From NCBI RefSeq assembly GCF_004000805.1, contig NZ_BILY01000051.1:1-44808 (forward strand): DNA of 44,808 nt. The letters are read 5' to 3'. The position numbers and the translations under genes are program-made. Of the stretch, positions 15,824 through 24,583 are shown piece by piece (the stretch's first letter is position 1; each line of letters starts with the position of its first letter). This stretch comes from Paenibacillus glycanilyticus NBRC 16618. GTDB lineage: Bacteria > Bacillota > Bacilli > Paenibacillales > Paenibacillaceae. The notes beneath the pieces were generated by a model, which ran no database searches, was not told the DNA's origin, and worked only from the letters and a program-made list of their open reading frames with translations.

Positions 15824-17414
15824 AGTCATGCTGATTGATGATGATGTCCCGATGCTGAAAGTGCTGCAGCAGATGATTGAGTGGGAGCAGCTTGATACGC
15901 ATGTAGCCGCAAGCACGTTCTCCAGCGTGAAGGCGCTGCATCTGTTCAAGGAGACGATGCCGGATATCGTCATTACGGATATCGGACTTCCCAAGAAGAA
16001 CGGAATCGAGCTGGCCGCGGAATTTACGGCAATAAAGCCGGGCGTCCGGATTATTTTTCTAACCTGCCACGAGGAATTTCATTATGCCCAGCAGGCGGTG
16101 AAGCTGGATGCCGACGATTATTTGATCAAGGATCAGTTGACGGCCGACCAGCTGGAGGAGAGTCTTGGCAAATCGATTGCCCGTCTGAAGGGACGGAAGG
16201 CGGAAGGGGGAACCGATTCCGATGCGTATAGCATCGAGCTGCAGAAACGCGCGTTATTCCAGGTAATTATGGACGGAGCGGATCTGGAGAAGACGCGTGC
16301 TTATGCGTCGCGCGCGGGCATCGAGTGGCCTTATGCGTGCTTTATGATGGGGATGATTCATCTTCGTTATTCGGATTACGAGCTGCTCTACAACCGGAGC
16401 AATATTCCGCTTATCCGTTACGCCATCTACAACATTGCGCTGGAGATTGCCCAGTCTTATAAAGGGATCACGCCGTTTATCGATCCGGAGCATTTCATGG
16501 TGCTGTACAATTACCGTCAGAACCTGGCGGGGAACGATCAGGCTTATCTGCAATCGTATCTGAACGAGCTGCATCGTCAGGTGACGGCATACCTTAGGAT
16601 TACGCTGCAGACCGTTCTTGTTACCGACAAGCTGGTTCTGCAGGCCGCCGGTTCCGTCTACCAGCAGATCAGAAGCGGCAAGCCGGAATTTTACCGGATG
16701 GGTCAGATGGCCGCGGCTGCGTCCTCGCAGCTGCTTGGCCAGCTCTTTTACCCGCTTCCGCAGGACTTTAATGCGGCATTCCGCGGAGAGCTTGAACGCA
16801 CCATCCTGGAGAAGAACACGGAGGAGATGCGCGAGGTTCTTCTCCGTTTCGGACAAGAGGCGGAAAGCCGCAGAATCGAGCCGGAGGAGTGGACCGAGGC
16901 GCTTGTACAGCTGCTTCGCGAAGCGGAAATCCTGTTCCCGCGGAGAAAGGCGGAAGAGGATGTCTATGCTTATATCGGCATGGCAAGAACGATGGAGGAT
17001 GCACTTGAGCTGGCGGTCGGGCGGCTGGAGCGTCTAGCCCAGGAGCAGCTTGGGCATCCCGGAGGCACAGCCAAATCGCGGGAGCCGCGGCTTCAGGTCA
17101 TCCAAGCTTTTATCGACGAGCATCTGTCGGACAATATTACGTCCATCGATATCGCGCAATACTTGTATCTGAACCCAAGCTACTTCTCCCGTTATTTCAA
17201 ACGGCTGACGGGGCTTAGCTTCACGGATTATGTGCATCAGTACAAGATGAAGATAGCCGCCAATATGCTGAAGAGCTCCGGCCAGACGCTCGAGACGCTA
17301 GCCGTTGGGCTTGGTTATTCCGACCGCGCTTATTTCTCGAAGGTGTTCAAGAAGTACATCGGCTTCACCCCAAGCCAGTTCAAGCAAAAGCATCAGCTCG
17401 TTCGCAAAACATAG
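15816..17414 (+). CDS. YesN-like AraC-family response regulator
   Basis: A 532-residue regulator. The receiver domain (1-125) has Asp8-Asp10 and phospho-acceptor Asp55 (ITDIGLPKKNG); a poorly conserved middle region (130-425) follows; the C-terminal AraC domain (about 430-530) carries both helix-turn-helix units (IDIAQYLYLNPSYFSRYFKR and LETLAVGLGYSDRAYFSKVFKK). It pairs with the upstream kinase, overlapping it by 8 bases; ATG 15816 has a strong AAGGAGGT (15803-15810). It very likely activates the GH88 gene and sugar importer genes, whose promoters share a direct repeat placed near -63 and -41, the usual arrangement for AraC activators. Confidence 0.92.
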   Translation: MYKVMLIDDDVPMLKVLQQMIEWEQLDTHVAASTFSSVKALHLFKETMPDIVITDIGLPKKNGIELAAEFTAIKPGVRIIFLTCHEEFHYAQQAVKLDADDYLIKDQLTADQLEESLGKSIARLKGRKAEGGTDSDAYSIELQKRALFQVIMDGADLEKTRAYASRAGIEWPYACFMMGMIHLRYSDYELLYNRSNIPLIRYAIYNIALEIAQSYKGITPFIDPEHFMVLYNYRQNLAGNDQAYLQSYLNELHRQVTAYLRITLQTVLVTDKLVLQAAGSVYQQIRSGKPEFYRMGQMAAAASSQLLGQLFYPLPQDFNAAFRGELERTILEKNTEEMREVLLRFGQEAESRRIEPEEWTEALVQLLREAEILFPRRKAEEDVYAYIGMARTMEDALELAVGRLERLAQEQLGHPGGTAKSREPRLQVIQAFIDEHLSDNITSIDIAQYLYLNPSYFSRYFKRLTGLSFTDYVHQYKMKIAANMLKSSGQTLETLAVGLGYSDRAYFSKVFKKYIGFTPSQFKQKHQLVRKT

Positions 17415-17461
17415 TGTCGCTAACAATAGCATCAACTATTTGGTAAGCCAGACTTCTCTCT

Positions 17462-17489
17462 AAAATGCCGCTCCTAGCAGCGGCATTTT
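17462..17489 (+). terminator. Terminator after the YesN gene
   Basis: A perfect 11-bp inverted repeat (17462-17472 with 17479-17489), six-base loop; A run on the left and T run on the right, so it could work on both strands. Confidence 0.8.
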
Positions 17490-17495
17490 GCATGC

Positions 17496-17515
17496 CCGGG
17501 TCATGCCCGGTTTTT
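17496..17515 (+). terminator. Second short hairpin with T run
   Basis: A 5-bp GC stem (CCGGG 17496-17500 with CCCGG 17506-17510) followed by five T. Possibly a back-up terminator. Confidence 0.5.
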
Positions 17516-17519
17516 ACGC

Positions 17520-17706
17520 TGCACGAAATACAGCATAATGCCGCTTATTGACCTAGTAGCACGGATTATGTTGTATTTTTTGCAGTATATTTCTCTCAAA
17601 ACGGCTCTAAGGACCCCAATTCAGTCCAATATGCTGCATTTCGTACAACGTAGGCAGCCGAAGTGCATGATTTGGGCGTATTATGGTGTATTTCGTGCAA
17701 TGTAGG
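17520..17706 (+). repeat. Cluster of four related ~25-bp repeats
   Basis: A motif of the form ATGNTGTATTTCGTGCAA recurs as an inverted copy at 17520-17539 and direct copies at 17568-17590 (diverged), 17631-17655 and 17683-17706. Direct copies start 63 and 52 bp apart, and the last two continue with a shared GTAGG. No convincing gene is present. From 17707 to 17757 there is a GGAACAAGG direct repeat (twice). The sequence looks like a dispersed intergenic repeat of the genome. Confidence 0.65.
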
Positions 17707-17758
17707 TTGTGCGGTAGGGGCTGTCCCCCGGAACAAGGAACATGTAACAAGGAACAAG

Positions 17759-17783
17759 GCCGTGCCTCGGGCGCGGCTTTTTT
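17759..17783 (+). terminator. Intergenic terminator without an assigned gene
   Basis: An 8-bp stem (17759-17766 with 17770-17777, one G-T pair), TCG loop, then six T. It lies between the repeats and the permease promoter, so it would end any transcript made from the repeat region. Confidence 0.75.
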
Positions 17784-17817
17784 GCGTAACCGACACTTTG
17801 CCAGCCCCCGAAAAAAG

Positions 17818-17881
17818 GTCAAAATCTTCCCTGTATCGGGTCAGAATACTTCGCTTACAAGCCGGCCGAATCCCTTATTAT
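17818..17881 (+). promoter_or_regulatory. Sugar importer promoter with direct-repeat operator
   Basis: Repeats GTCAAAATCTT (from 17818) and GTCAGAATACT (from 17840), 22 bp apart, upstream of -10 TATTAT (17876-17881). The first repeat C is 56 bp and the second 34 bp before the -10. Confidence 0.65.
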
Positions 17882-17910
17882 GATCTCAACATAAGAGTTG
17901 AGGTGATTGT

Positions 17911-18843
17911 ATGGAAGTCGTCAAACAAACGGCAGGCGCCAGCCATGCGGCAGAAGCCAAGAAGAAGTTCTGGACGCCGTCGCGCAGAGAGGCGCTGGTC
18001 GGCTGGTTGTTTCTAATCCCCGAGATTGTCGGGATGCTGCTGTTAAACGTATTTGCCTTAGGGTTCTCCTTATATTTAAGCTTCTCCAAATGGGACATGC
18101 TGTCCGGGCTTCCCGGCATCGAGTGGATCGGGCTTGGCAACTACAAAGAGCTGTTCCATGATCCGGCCATTCTGGAGGCGCTGAAAAACAATCTGCTGTA
18201 CACCGTGATGACGGTGCCGATTCCGATCGCGATTGCGCTGGTGCTGGCCGTTGTGATCAACAACAGCGGTTTTCTGAAAAGCTACTTCAAGGTTGTTTTC
18301 TTTATCCCGTATATCTCCTCGATTATCGCGATTGCCGCGGTATGGAGCGCTTTGCTGCATCCGTCCCTCGGTCCGGTTAACCAGCTGCTGATGCAGCTAG
18401 GCATTGACGCTCCGCCGAAGTGGCTGGTTGATCCGAAGACCTCGCTGCTCTCCATTGCGATCATCGGCACATGGGCGAGCCTCGGCTACACGATTATTAT
18501 TTATACCGCGGGTCTGACCAACATCTCGAACGAAATTTACGAGGCTTCCGAGATTGACGGGGCGTCTCCGCTGAAGAAGTTTTTCCGGATTACGGTGCCT
18601 CTGCTGCGTCCAACGACCTTTTTCCTTGCGATTACGATGCTGATCGGGTCGTTCAAGGTGTTCGATATCATCTCGTATCTGACGGAAGGCGGCCCTAACA
18701 ATTCGTCTACCGTGCTGGTCTACCGGATCTACGAAGAAGGCTTCCGCAATTATGATATGGGCTATGCCTCGGCAATCTCCTGGCTGCTCTTCGCCATTAT
18801 CGGCATCATCACGGCGGCGACGTGGAAGCTTGGGAAGGATTAA
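17911..18843 (+). CDS. Sugar ABC transporter permease (CUT1, LplB/MalF type)
   Basis: A 310-residue inner-membrane permease with about six helices. The signature EAA loop EIYEASEIDGASPLKKFFRITVPLLRPT (around residues 209-230), which docks the ATPase, is complete. N-terminal start REALVGWLFLIPEIVGMLLLNV and the segment FFIPYISSIIAIAAVWSAL are typical of the CUT1 family that imports oligosaccharides. GAGGTGAT precedes ATG 17911. It forms a unit with the next permease (18-bp gap); the binding protein has a separate promoter. No sugar ATPase is encoded nearby, as usual in Bacillota where a shared MsmX-type ATPase serves many importers. Confidence 0.92.
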   Translation: MEVVKQTAGASHAAEAKKKFWTPSRREALVGWLFLIPEIVGMLLLNVFALGFSLYLSFSKWDMLSGLPGIEWIGLGNYKELFHDPAILEALKNNLLYTVMTVPIPIAIALVLAVVINNSGFLKSYFKVVFFIPYISSIIAIAAVWSALLHPSLGPVNQLLMQLGIDAPPKWLVDPKTSLLSIAIIGTWASLGYTIIIYTAGLTNISNEIYEASEIDGASPLKKFFRITVPLLRPTTFFLAITMLIGSFKVFDIISYLTEGGPNNSSTVLVYRIYEEGFRNYDMGYASAISWLLFAIIGIITAATWKLGKD

Positions 18844-18861
18844 GAAAAGGAGGGATTACTT

Positions 18862-19689
18862 GTGGCAACCAAACTGTCAAAAAGCATTATTACCGTCTTA
18901 CTCGGAGCATTCTCGCTCATGTTCCTGACCCCGCTGGTCTGGATGGTCTCGTCGGCCTTTAAGTTCGAGAAGGATGTCATGCGCTTTCCGATCCAGTGGA
19001 TTCCGGAAAAAATCAACTTCGTCTACAACTTCAAATCCGTCTGGATGGGACGCGTTCCGTTTTACGATTTCTATTGGAACTCCCTGAAGGTTGCCATCAT
19101 TACAACGCTTATTACGCTGCTGATCTCGACGATGTCCGCCTACGCGCTGACGAAGCTGCGTTTCCGGGGCCGTCACATGATTTTTCTGGCGATGCTGTCC
19201 TTTATGATCATTCCGGATCAGGCGACGCTCATTCCGCGGTTTCTCATCATCCGCTGGCTGGGGCTGTACGATACACATGCGGCGATTATTCTGATGAGCA
19301 TGTTCTCGATCTACTTCACGTTCCTGCTGCGGCAGTTCATGTCCGATATCAGCGATGAATATTTGGAGGCGGCGCGCATCGACGGCGCAGGACATCTGCG
19401 GACGTTCTTCTCGATTATGATTCCGCTCTGCCGGCCGGTTCTGGCGACCGTGGCGATCATCAAATTCATCTGGACGTGGAATGATTACCAGAACCCGCTT
19501 ATTTTCCTCCTGAGCAAAAAGCTGTACACCATTCCGCTGGGCATTACGTTGTTCCGGGATGATTACACGAATAACTACGCGATTATGATGATGGCTGCCT
19601 TGTCGGCGATTATCCCACTTCTGGCTATATTCATTATTATGCAGAAGCAGGTCATTAACGGGATTGCGCTAGGCGGCGTGAAAGGGTAA
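18862..19689 (+). CDS. Sugar ABC transporter permease (CUT1, MalG/AraQ type)
   Basis: A 275-residue permease, partner of the preceding one. It has the family start LLGAFSLMFLTPLVWMVSSAFK, the segment MIFLAMLSFMIIPDQATLIPRF and the EAA loop EYLEAARIDGAGHLRTFFSIMIPLCRP (about 164-190). The GTG start at 18862 follows a strong AAAGGAGG (18846-18853), 18 bp after the previous stop. The C-terminus GIALGGVKG is the classic end of MalG-like proteins. Its role is import of oligosaccharide cleaved later by the GH88, GH35 and GH29 enzymes (inference from position). Confidence 0.93.
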   Translation: MATKLSKSIITVLLGAFSLMFLTPLVWMVSSAFKFEKDVMRFPIQWIPEKINFVYNFKSVWMGRVPFYDFYWNSLKVAIITTLITLLISTMSAYALTKLRFRGRHMIFLAMLSFMIIPDQATLIPRFLIIRWLGLYDTHAAIILMSMFSIYFTFLLRQFMSDISDEYLEAARIDGAGHLRTFFSIMIPLCRPVLATVAIIKFIWTWNDYQNPLIFLLSKKLYTIPLGITLFRDDYTNNYAIMMMAALSAIIPLLAIFIIMQKQVINGIALGGVKG

Positions 19690-19693
19690 GGTA

Positions 19694-19757
19694 GTCAAAA
19701 AAGTACTCGTTTCACCTCAAAATTATACACTTGGCAAAATGGGACGATCGTTATACT
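19694..19757 (+). promoter_or_regulatory. Promoter of the sugar-binding protein with direct-repeat operator
   Basis: Repeats GTCAAAAAAGT (from 19694) and CTCAAAATTAT (from 19716), 22 bp apart, upstream of -10 TATACT (19752-19757). Distances to the -10 (56 and 34 bp) equal those of the permease promoter. The second repeat and the GH88 repeat share 13 of 15 bases. Confidence 0.7.
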
Positions 19758-19796
19758 GGGTGTGTAGTCATTATAAAGTTCTAGGGGGAAGCAGAA

Positions 19797-21173
19797 ATGA
19801 AACAAGCAAAACGCAAGTTTACGGCGGTAGCGGGCTTGCTCTTGGCCGGCACGGTTGCGCTCAGCGCATGCGGAGGCAATTCGGCGAGTTCGGGAAGCGA
19901 AGGCTCATCCGGAGCAGGCAAGTCGGAATCCGTAACGATCAAGTATTACAACTGGGATAACGAAGCCCAAGCGGTTGCGACCGATGCCATGCTGGATGAA
20001 TTCATGACCAAGAATCCGGATATCAAGGTTGAGCATGTCGTGCTGGTACCGGGCGATTCCGTAGAGATGCTGAAAAAGCTGGACTTCCTGATCTCCTCGG
20101 GCGAAGCGGTTGACGTTGTAGCGATGCCGAGCCTTGGAGCTGTTTACGAACGCGCGACAAGAGGGGCATTGGCATCGTTAAATGATTTCTATAAGCAGGA
20201 AAATCTGGTTCCGGAAGACGAATATTATGTGAATCCGAAAATTAACGATAACTACTACGGCATGCAGCTGACTTCGAGCTTCAACTATGTGCTGCTGAAC
20301 AAGGATGCGCTGGATGAAGCGGGCCTGCCGGTTCCAACCTACGGCTGGACCTGGGATGACTACCGCGACTATGCCAAGAAGCTGACCAAAGGCGAAGGCG
20401 TGGACAAGCGTTACGGGACGTACTTCCATACCTGGGAGCTGTACATGAACGCGCCGGCGCAGACGGTGATGAAGGATCCGTTCCGTTACGATGACGGTTC
20501 GACGATTTTGTCCGATCCTTCCTACAAGTACTTCTTCCAGCTCCGCAAGGATATGGAGAGCGTCGACAAATCTGCCAAGCCTTATGCCGACGTGCTTGCG
20601 GCCAAGCTGAATTACCGTACGGAATTTTTCAACGAGCAGGCCGCGATGATTTTGACGGGAAGCTTTACGATTCCGGACGTAGGCAACCAGGAGCAATACC
20701 CACATACGTTCAAGACGGCGTTCGCACCGGTACCGCTGCCTCCAAAAGGCGCCGAGCCGAAGGATTATGAAGGCGGCAAATATTTCACAAGCGGCAGCTC
20801 GGTTGTGATGGGCGAAAGCTCCAAGCATAAAGACGCGTCGTTTAAGCTGATGCGCTTTATGACAACCGCGGATTCCGACAAGCGCACCGAATTCTCCGGT
20901 TGGAAAAAAGCGGACAACAAAGCGCTGCTGGACCGCATCATTGGCGAGAACAAAGATTTGTACGACCTGGATTCCCTGCAAAGCACGCTGTTTGGCGACA
21001 ACATTAAATACCTGGATGCTTCGAGCGTAATTACGGTGTCCACCGCGGCGCTTACCAAGGTCATCGATGATGGCTTCAGCAAGTTTATGCTGAGCAATGA
21101 GTCGATTGACGATGTGCAGAAATGGATGGTTAACGAAGCAACAAAAATCATTAACGAGAAAGAAAAGAAATAA
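19797..21173 (+). CDS. Extracellular sugar-binding lipoprotein (family 1)
   Basis: A 458-residue lipoprotein. The signal peptide ends in lipobox LSAC (Cys24 or close), followed by a Gly/Ser-rich linker. The mature part has the family 1 solute-binding pattern (VTIKYYNWDNEAQAVATD, MLKKLDFLISSGEAVDVV, PTYGWTWDDYRDYAKKL). It would capture oligosaccharide outside the cell and deliver it to the two permeases; it may also inform the YesM-like kinase. AGGGGGAA lies before ATG 19797. It has its own activated promoter and is followed by a terminator, which allows higher expression than the permeases. Confidence 0.92.
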   Translation: MKQAKRKFTAVAGLLLAGTVALSACGGNSASSGSEGSSGAGKSESVTIKYYNWDNEAQAVATDAMLDEFMTKNPDIKVEHVVLVPGDSVEMLKKLDFLISSGEAVDVVAMPSLGAVYERATRGALASLNDFYKQENLVPEDEYYVNPKINDNYYGMQLTSSFNYVLLNKDALDEAGLPVPTYGWTWDDYRDYAKKLTKGEGVDKRYGTYFHTWELYMNAPAQTVMKDPFRYDDGSTILSDPSYKYFFQLRKDMESVDKSAKPYADVLAAKLNYRTEFFNEQAAMILTGSFTIPDVGNQEQYPHTFKTAFAPVPLPPKGAEPKDYEGGKYFTSGSSVVMGESSKHKDASFKLMRFMTTADSDKRTEFSGWKKADNKALLDRIIGENKDLYDLDSLQSTLFGDNIKYLDASSVITVSTAALTKVIDDGFSKFMLSNESIDDVQKWMVNEATKIINEKEKK

Positions 21174-21196
21174 TCGCTCATAAGCTGACGGAAGAG

Positions 21197-21237
21197 AGCT
21201 TCGGAGACAACCTGCCGGTTGCTCCGGGGCTTTCTTT
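21197..21237 (+). terminator. Terminator after the sugar-binding protein
   Basis: A long hairpin (21197-21212 with 21217-21231, one bulge) with loop TGCC, followed by TTTCTTT. Confidence 0.8.
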
Positions 21238-21249
21238 CAAATATAAGAA

Positions 21250-21273
21250 TGTATATGTTTTCTTACATATACA
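21250..21273 (+). promoter_or_regulatory. 24-bp dyad upstream of the GH35 gene
   Basis: Perfect 9-bp arms (TGTATATGT at 21250-21258 and ACATATACA at 21265-21273) around six bases. A -10-like TATATT follows at 21279-21284, so a protein bound here would cover the -35 region; a repressor operator is likely. No GTCAAAA repeat is present in this promoter. Confidence 0.5.
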
Positions 21274-21362
21274 GGGCTTATATTTCATTCGCGAAACGTA
21301 TGTTGCCTTCCTAAGGCGGCACAGCCGTTTACGCTTGGGCATGAGCTAATTGGAGGGATAAG

Positions 21363-23180
21363 GTGAGCCGGTTAACGTGGAAGGATCAGAAATATTGGCT
21401 GGATGACGAGGAGTTCCGGATTTTGTCGGGGGCGATTCATTATTTTCGGGTTGTGCCGGAATATTGGGAGGACAGGCTGCTGAAGCTGAAGGCCTGCGGC
21501 TTCAATACGGTGGAGACGTATATTCCGTGGAACCTTCATGAACCCCGTGAGGGAAGCTTTCGCTTCGACGGGCTTGCGGATGTCGCCCGGTTCATAGAGA
21601 CGGCGGGCCGGCTTGGCCTGCACGTGATTGTCCGTCCCAGCCCTTATATATGCGCGGAGTGGGAGTTTGGCGGCCTGCCGGCCTGGCTGCTGAAATCGTC
21701 CATGGGCTTGCGCTGTATGGATCATGAATACCTGGCAAAAGTCGACCGCTATTATGACGAGCTTATTCCGCGCCTGCTGCCGCTGCTGGAATCGCAGGGC
21801 GGTCCGATTATTGCAATGCAGGTCGAGAATGAATACGGCAGCTACGGCAATGACACCGCGTATTTGGCTTACTTGAGGGATGGCCTGATCCGGCGCGGAG
21901 TTGACTGTCTGCTGTTCACCTCGGACGGCCCAACGGACGAGATGCTGCTTGGCGGTACCGTGGACGGGCTTCATGCCACGGTTAACTTTGGCTCTCGCGT
22001 TGAGGAGTCCTTCGGGAAGTACCGGGAGTACAGACAGGAAGAACCGCTGATGGTGATGGAGTACTGGCTGGGCTGGTTCGACCATTGGCGGAAGCCGCAT
22101 CATGTCCGGGAGGCGGGGGATGTCGCTAACGTATTGGATGAGATGCTGGAGCAAGGGGCATCCGTGAATCTTTACATGTTCCACGGCGGGACGAACTTCG
22201 GCTATTACAGCGGAGCCAACTACGGTGAGCATTATAAACCAACGATAACAAGCTATGATTATGATGCGCCTCTCACGGAGTGGGGAGACGCAACCGAGAA
22301 ATACAAGGCCATCCGCGGCGTGCTCGAAAAGCACGGCATACCGGAAGGAGCGCCGTTCCCGGCTCCGATTCCGAAGAAGGCTTACGGCAAGGTCGCATTA
22401 ACGGAACGGGGAGATTTGCTGGATCAGCTCGAACAGGTGTCCGCCGATCAGGTGCAATCCGTTAGCATCCGGCCGATGGAGCATTTTGATCAGGCTTACG
22501 GCTTTATTTTATATTCGACTCATGTTAAAGGGCCAAGAAACCGTCAGAAGCTGCATCTTCGCGAGGTGCGCGACCGTGCCCAGGTGTTTCTGGACGGCAA
22601 GCTGATCGGTATCGTCGAGCGATGGAATCCGCAGCCGATTGAGATCGCGGTTCCGAGAGAAGGGGCTAGACTCGATGTCCTGGTCGAAAATATGGGGCGA
22701 GTCAATTACGGCCCTTATCTGCGCGATCATAAAGGAATAACGGAAGGTATCCTAATCGACAACCAATTCCAGTCGAACTGGACAGTTACCTTGCTGCCGC
22801 TGGAGTCCGAGCAGCTCGCCCGGGTGCAATTCGGAGCTGTGCGGGAGCGAGAGCTGGCCTCGCAGTCTGATGGACGTCCGGTCTTTTACCGCGGTTATTT
22901 TGAGGTGGATGAGCCTGCCGATACGTTCCTCCGGTTTGACGGCTGGCAGAAGGGGATTGCCTGGATCAACGGCTTCCAGCTTGGACGGTATTGGGAAGCG
23001 GGACCGCAGCGCGCGTTATACGTGCCGGGTCCGCTGCTGCGCAAAGGGGAAAACGAAATTATTTTATTCGAGCTGCATGGCGTAACCGGACATCCCGAAG
23101 TGGATTTAACCGATGCTCCCGACCTAGGCGAGACGGCTGCGGTTGACGACCAGGTGCTAAACTTCGTACAGGAAGAATAG
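21363..23180 (+). CDS. Glycoside hydrolase family 35 beta-galactosidase
   Basis: A 605-residue retaining exo-beta-galactosidase without a signal peptide, so it acts in the cytoplasm on imported oligosaccharide. The GH35 signature GGPIIAMQVENEYG holds the acid/base Glu157, and MEYWLGWFDHW holds the nucleophile Glu233. The catalytic barrel (about 1-330) is followed by beta-sandwich domains, including the galactose-binding-like end FDGWQKGIAWINGFQLGRYWEAGPQ. The GTG start 21363 follows GGAGGGA (21352-21358). The upstream dyad suggests separate repression. The last 18 codons recur in diverged form after the GH29 gene (24518-24574). Confidence 0.95.
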   Translation: MSRLTWKDQKYWLDDEEFRILSGAIHYFRVVPEYWEDRLLKLKACGFNTVETYIPWNLHEPREGSFRFDGLADVARFIETAGRLGLHVIVRPSPYICAEWEFGGLPAWLLKSSMGLRCMDHEYLAKVDRYYDELIPRLLPLLESQGGPIIAMQVENEYGSYGNDTAYLAYLRDGLIRRGVDCLLFTSDGPTDEMLLGGTVDGLHATVNFGSRVEESFGKYREYRQEEPLMVMEYWLGWFDHWRKPHHVREAGDVANVLDEMLEQGASVNLYMFHGGTNFGYYSGANYGEHYKPTITSYDYDAPLTEWGDATEKYKAIRGVLEKHGIPEGAPFPAPIPKKAYGKVALTERGDLLDQLEQVSADQVQSVSIRPMEHFDQAYGFILYSTHVKGPRNRQKLHLREVRDRAQVFLDGKLIGIVERWNPQPIEIAVPREGARLDVLVENMGRVNYGPYLRDHKGITEGILIDNQFQSNWTVTLLPLESEQLARVQFGAVRERELASQSDGRPVFYRGYFEVDEPADTFLRFDGWQKGIAWINGFQLGRYWEAGPQRALYVPGPLLRKGENEIILFELHGVTGHPEVDLTDAPDLGETAAVDDQVLNFVQEE

Positions 23181-23252
23181 GCAGAATCTAATTATCTAAA
23201 TAGCTGGGCACCAGCTGTAATCTATTCGATGTTGAGAGGACAGAACAGGATC

Positions 23253-24497
23253 ATGCAATCTTCTATCAATAGACCCCTTCCAACAGAGCATCAGCTACTG
23301 TGGCAGGACTTCGAGCTTGGATTTTTTTGTCACTTCGGAATAAATACGTTCTGCGATCAAGAATGGGGTGACGGGAGTGATTCGCCCCGTTTATTTCACC
23401 CGGCAGAGCTGGATGCCCGCCAGTGGGTACGTACAGCCAAGCGGGCCGGCTTCCGATATTTCGTGTTGACGGCAAAGCATCACGACGGCTTTTGCTTATG
23501 GCCAACGTTGACAACGGATTATTCGGTTGCTTCTAGTCCCTGGAAGGAAGGCAAAGGCGATGTCGTGAAGGAATGCGCTGAAGCATGCCGCGAGGAAGGA
23601 ATCGGATTCGGATTATATTTATCGCCATGGGATCGTCATGAGCCTTGTTATTCGGATAAAGCAGCCTATGATGACTTCTATCTGCGGCAATTGGAAGAGC
23701 TTGTAACCGGTTATGGACCACTAGTAGAAATATGGTTCGACGGAGCTGGCTCCGAGGGCAGAGAGTATGACTGGAGCCGGATTATGAGCCTGGTCAAGCA
23801 GCATCAGCCCGCTGCCATGATTTTTAATATGGGAGCGCCTACAATTCGGTGGGTTGGCAACGAGGACGGAGTGGCACCGTATCCATCATGGAATACGGCG
23901 GAATCGGCAAGAGTCAGCATGTTCAGTGATGCCTCCTTAAACTGGCTGCCTGAGACTCCAGGCTGGGTTCCGGCGGAATGCGACGTACCAATTCGTAAAG
24001 ATCGCTGGTTCTGGCATCCCGATGAGGAAGGACTTCTGCTGTCCCTGAATAGTCTGATGGATATTTATTATCGTTCCGTCGGGCATGGCGCGACTCTTCT
24101 GCTGAATGTGGCGCCGGACAATCGCGGGCTTCTGCCGGATGCTGACGTTGAGCGGATAATTGCGTTCGGTGATGAGATCAGGCGCAGGCTGGGCAAGGCC
24201 CTTGCGCAAACCGTGGATCAAGAAGGCCAATTTATTATCCTTGGACTTGAGCCCAATACAGTTGTAGATCATGTAGTAATCATGGAGGACATTCGATACG
24301 GAGAATGTGTGCGAGCTTACGCAATAGAGGCATGGTGCAGTGGGGAATGGCATGAGATTGTTCGAGGCAGCGCGATCGGACATAAGAAGATTGATCGTAT
24401 CGCACCTGCTTCAATAGATGGTTTGCGTTTACGAATATTGGAATCCGGCGATAAACCCAGAATAAGATCGTTTACAGCGTATGGAAGCAACGAATGA
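23253..24497 (+). CDS. Glycoside hydrolase family 29 alpha-L-fucosidase
   Basis: A 414-residue cytosolic enzyme that would remove alpha-L-fucose. GH29 motifs are visible: ELGFFCHFGINTFCDQEWGDG, VLTAKHHDGFCLWPT, and EIWFDGAG with nucleophile Asp163; LLLNVAPDNRGLLP closes the barrel near 280. About 85 residues of a short beta domain follow. ATG 23253 is preferred because AGAGGA (23235-23240) lies 12 bases before it; ATG 23229 is the first in frame. Only 48-72 bp separate it from the GH35 gene, and a remnant of a GH35 3' end follows it, so it probably arrived by recombination next to the GH35 gene. Its codons look slightly more AT-rich than its neighbours. Confidence 0.9.
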   Translation: MQSSINRPLPTEHQLLWQDFELGFFCHFGINTFCDQEWGDGSDSPRLFHPAELDARQWVRTAKRAGFRYFVLTAKHHDGFCLWPTLTTDYSVASSPWKEGKGDVVKECAEACREEGIGFGLYLSPWDRHEPCYSDKAAYDDFYLRQLEELVTGYGPLVEIWFDGAGSEGREYDWSRIMSLVKQHQPAAMIFNMGAPTIRWVGNEDGVAPYPSWNTAESARVSMFSDASLNWLPETPGWVPAECDVPIRKDRWFWHPDEEGLLLSLNSLMDIYYRSVGHGATLLLNVAPDNRGLLPDADVERIIAFGDEIRRRLGKALAQTVDQEGQFIILGLEPNTVVDHVVIMEDIRYGECVRAYAIEAWCSGEWHEIVRGSAIGHKKIDRIAPASIDGLRLRILESGDKPRIRSFTAYGSNE

Positions 24498-24500
24498 CCG

Positions 24501-24574
24501 TTCTGTTTGAATTGCCTGGCGAGACGGCTGCGGTTGACGAGCAGGTGCTGAACTTCGTGCAGGAAGAGGAATAG
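24501..24574 (+). pseudogene. Remnant of a GH35 3' end
   Basis: In frame this stretch reads VLFELPGETAAVDEQVLNF and then a QEEE end. It matches the end of the GH35 gene (ILFEL ... LGETAAVDDQVLNFVQEE) with about 17 residues deleted between FEL and GETAAV. A block of 23 bases is identical (23127-23149 and 24518-24540). It has no start codon or ribosome binding site and is a leftover of a duplication or recombination. Confidence 0.75.
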
Positions 24575-24583
24575 CAATTTAAG

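Noticed and set aside
17415..17910. Protein-coding gene in the 500-bp gap
   Set aside because: Short frames there cross the repeats and terminators and have no ribosome binding site or family resemblance.
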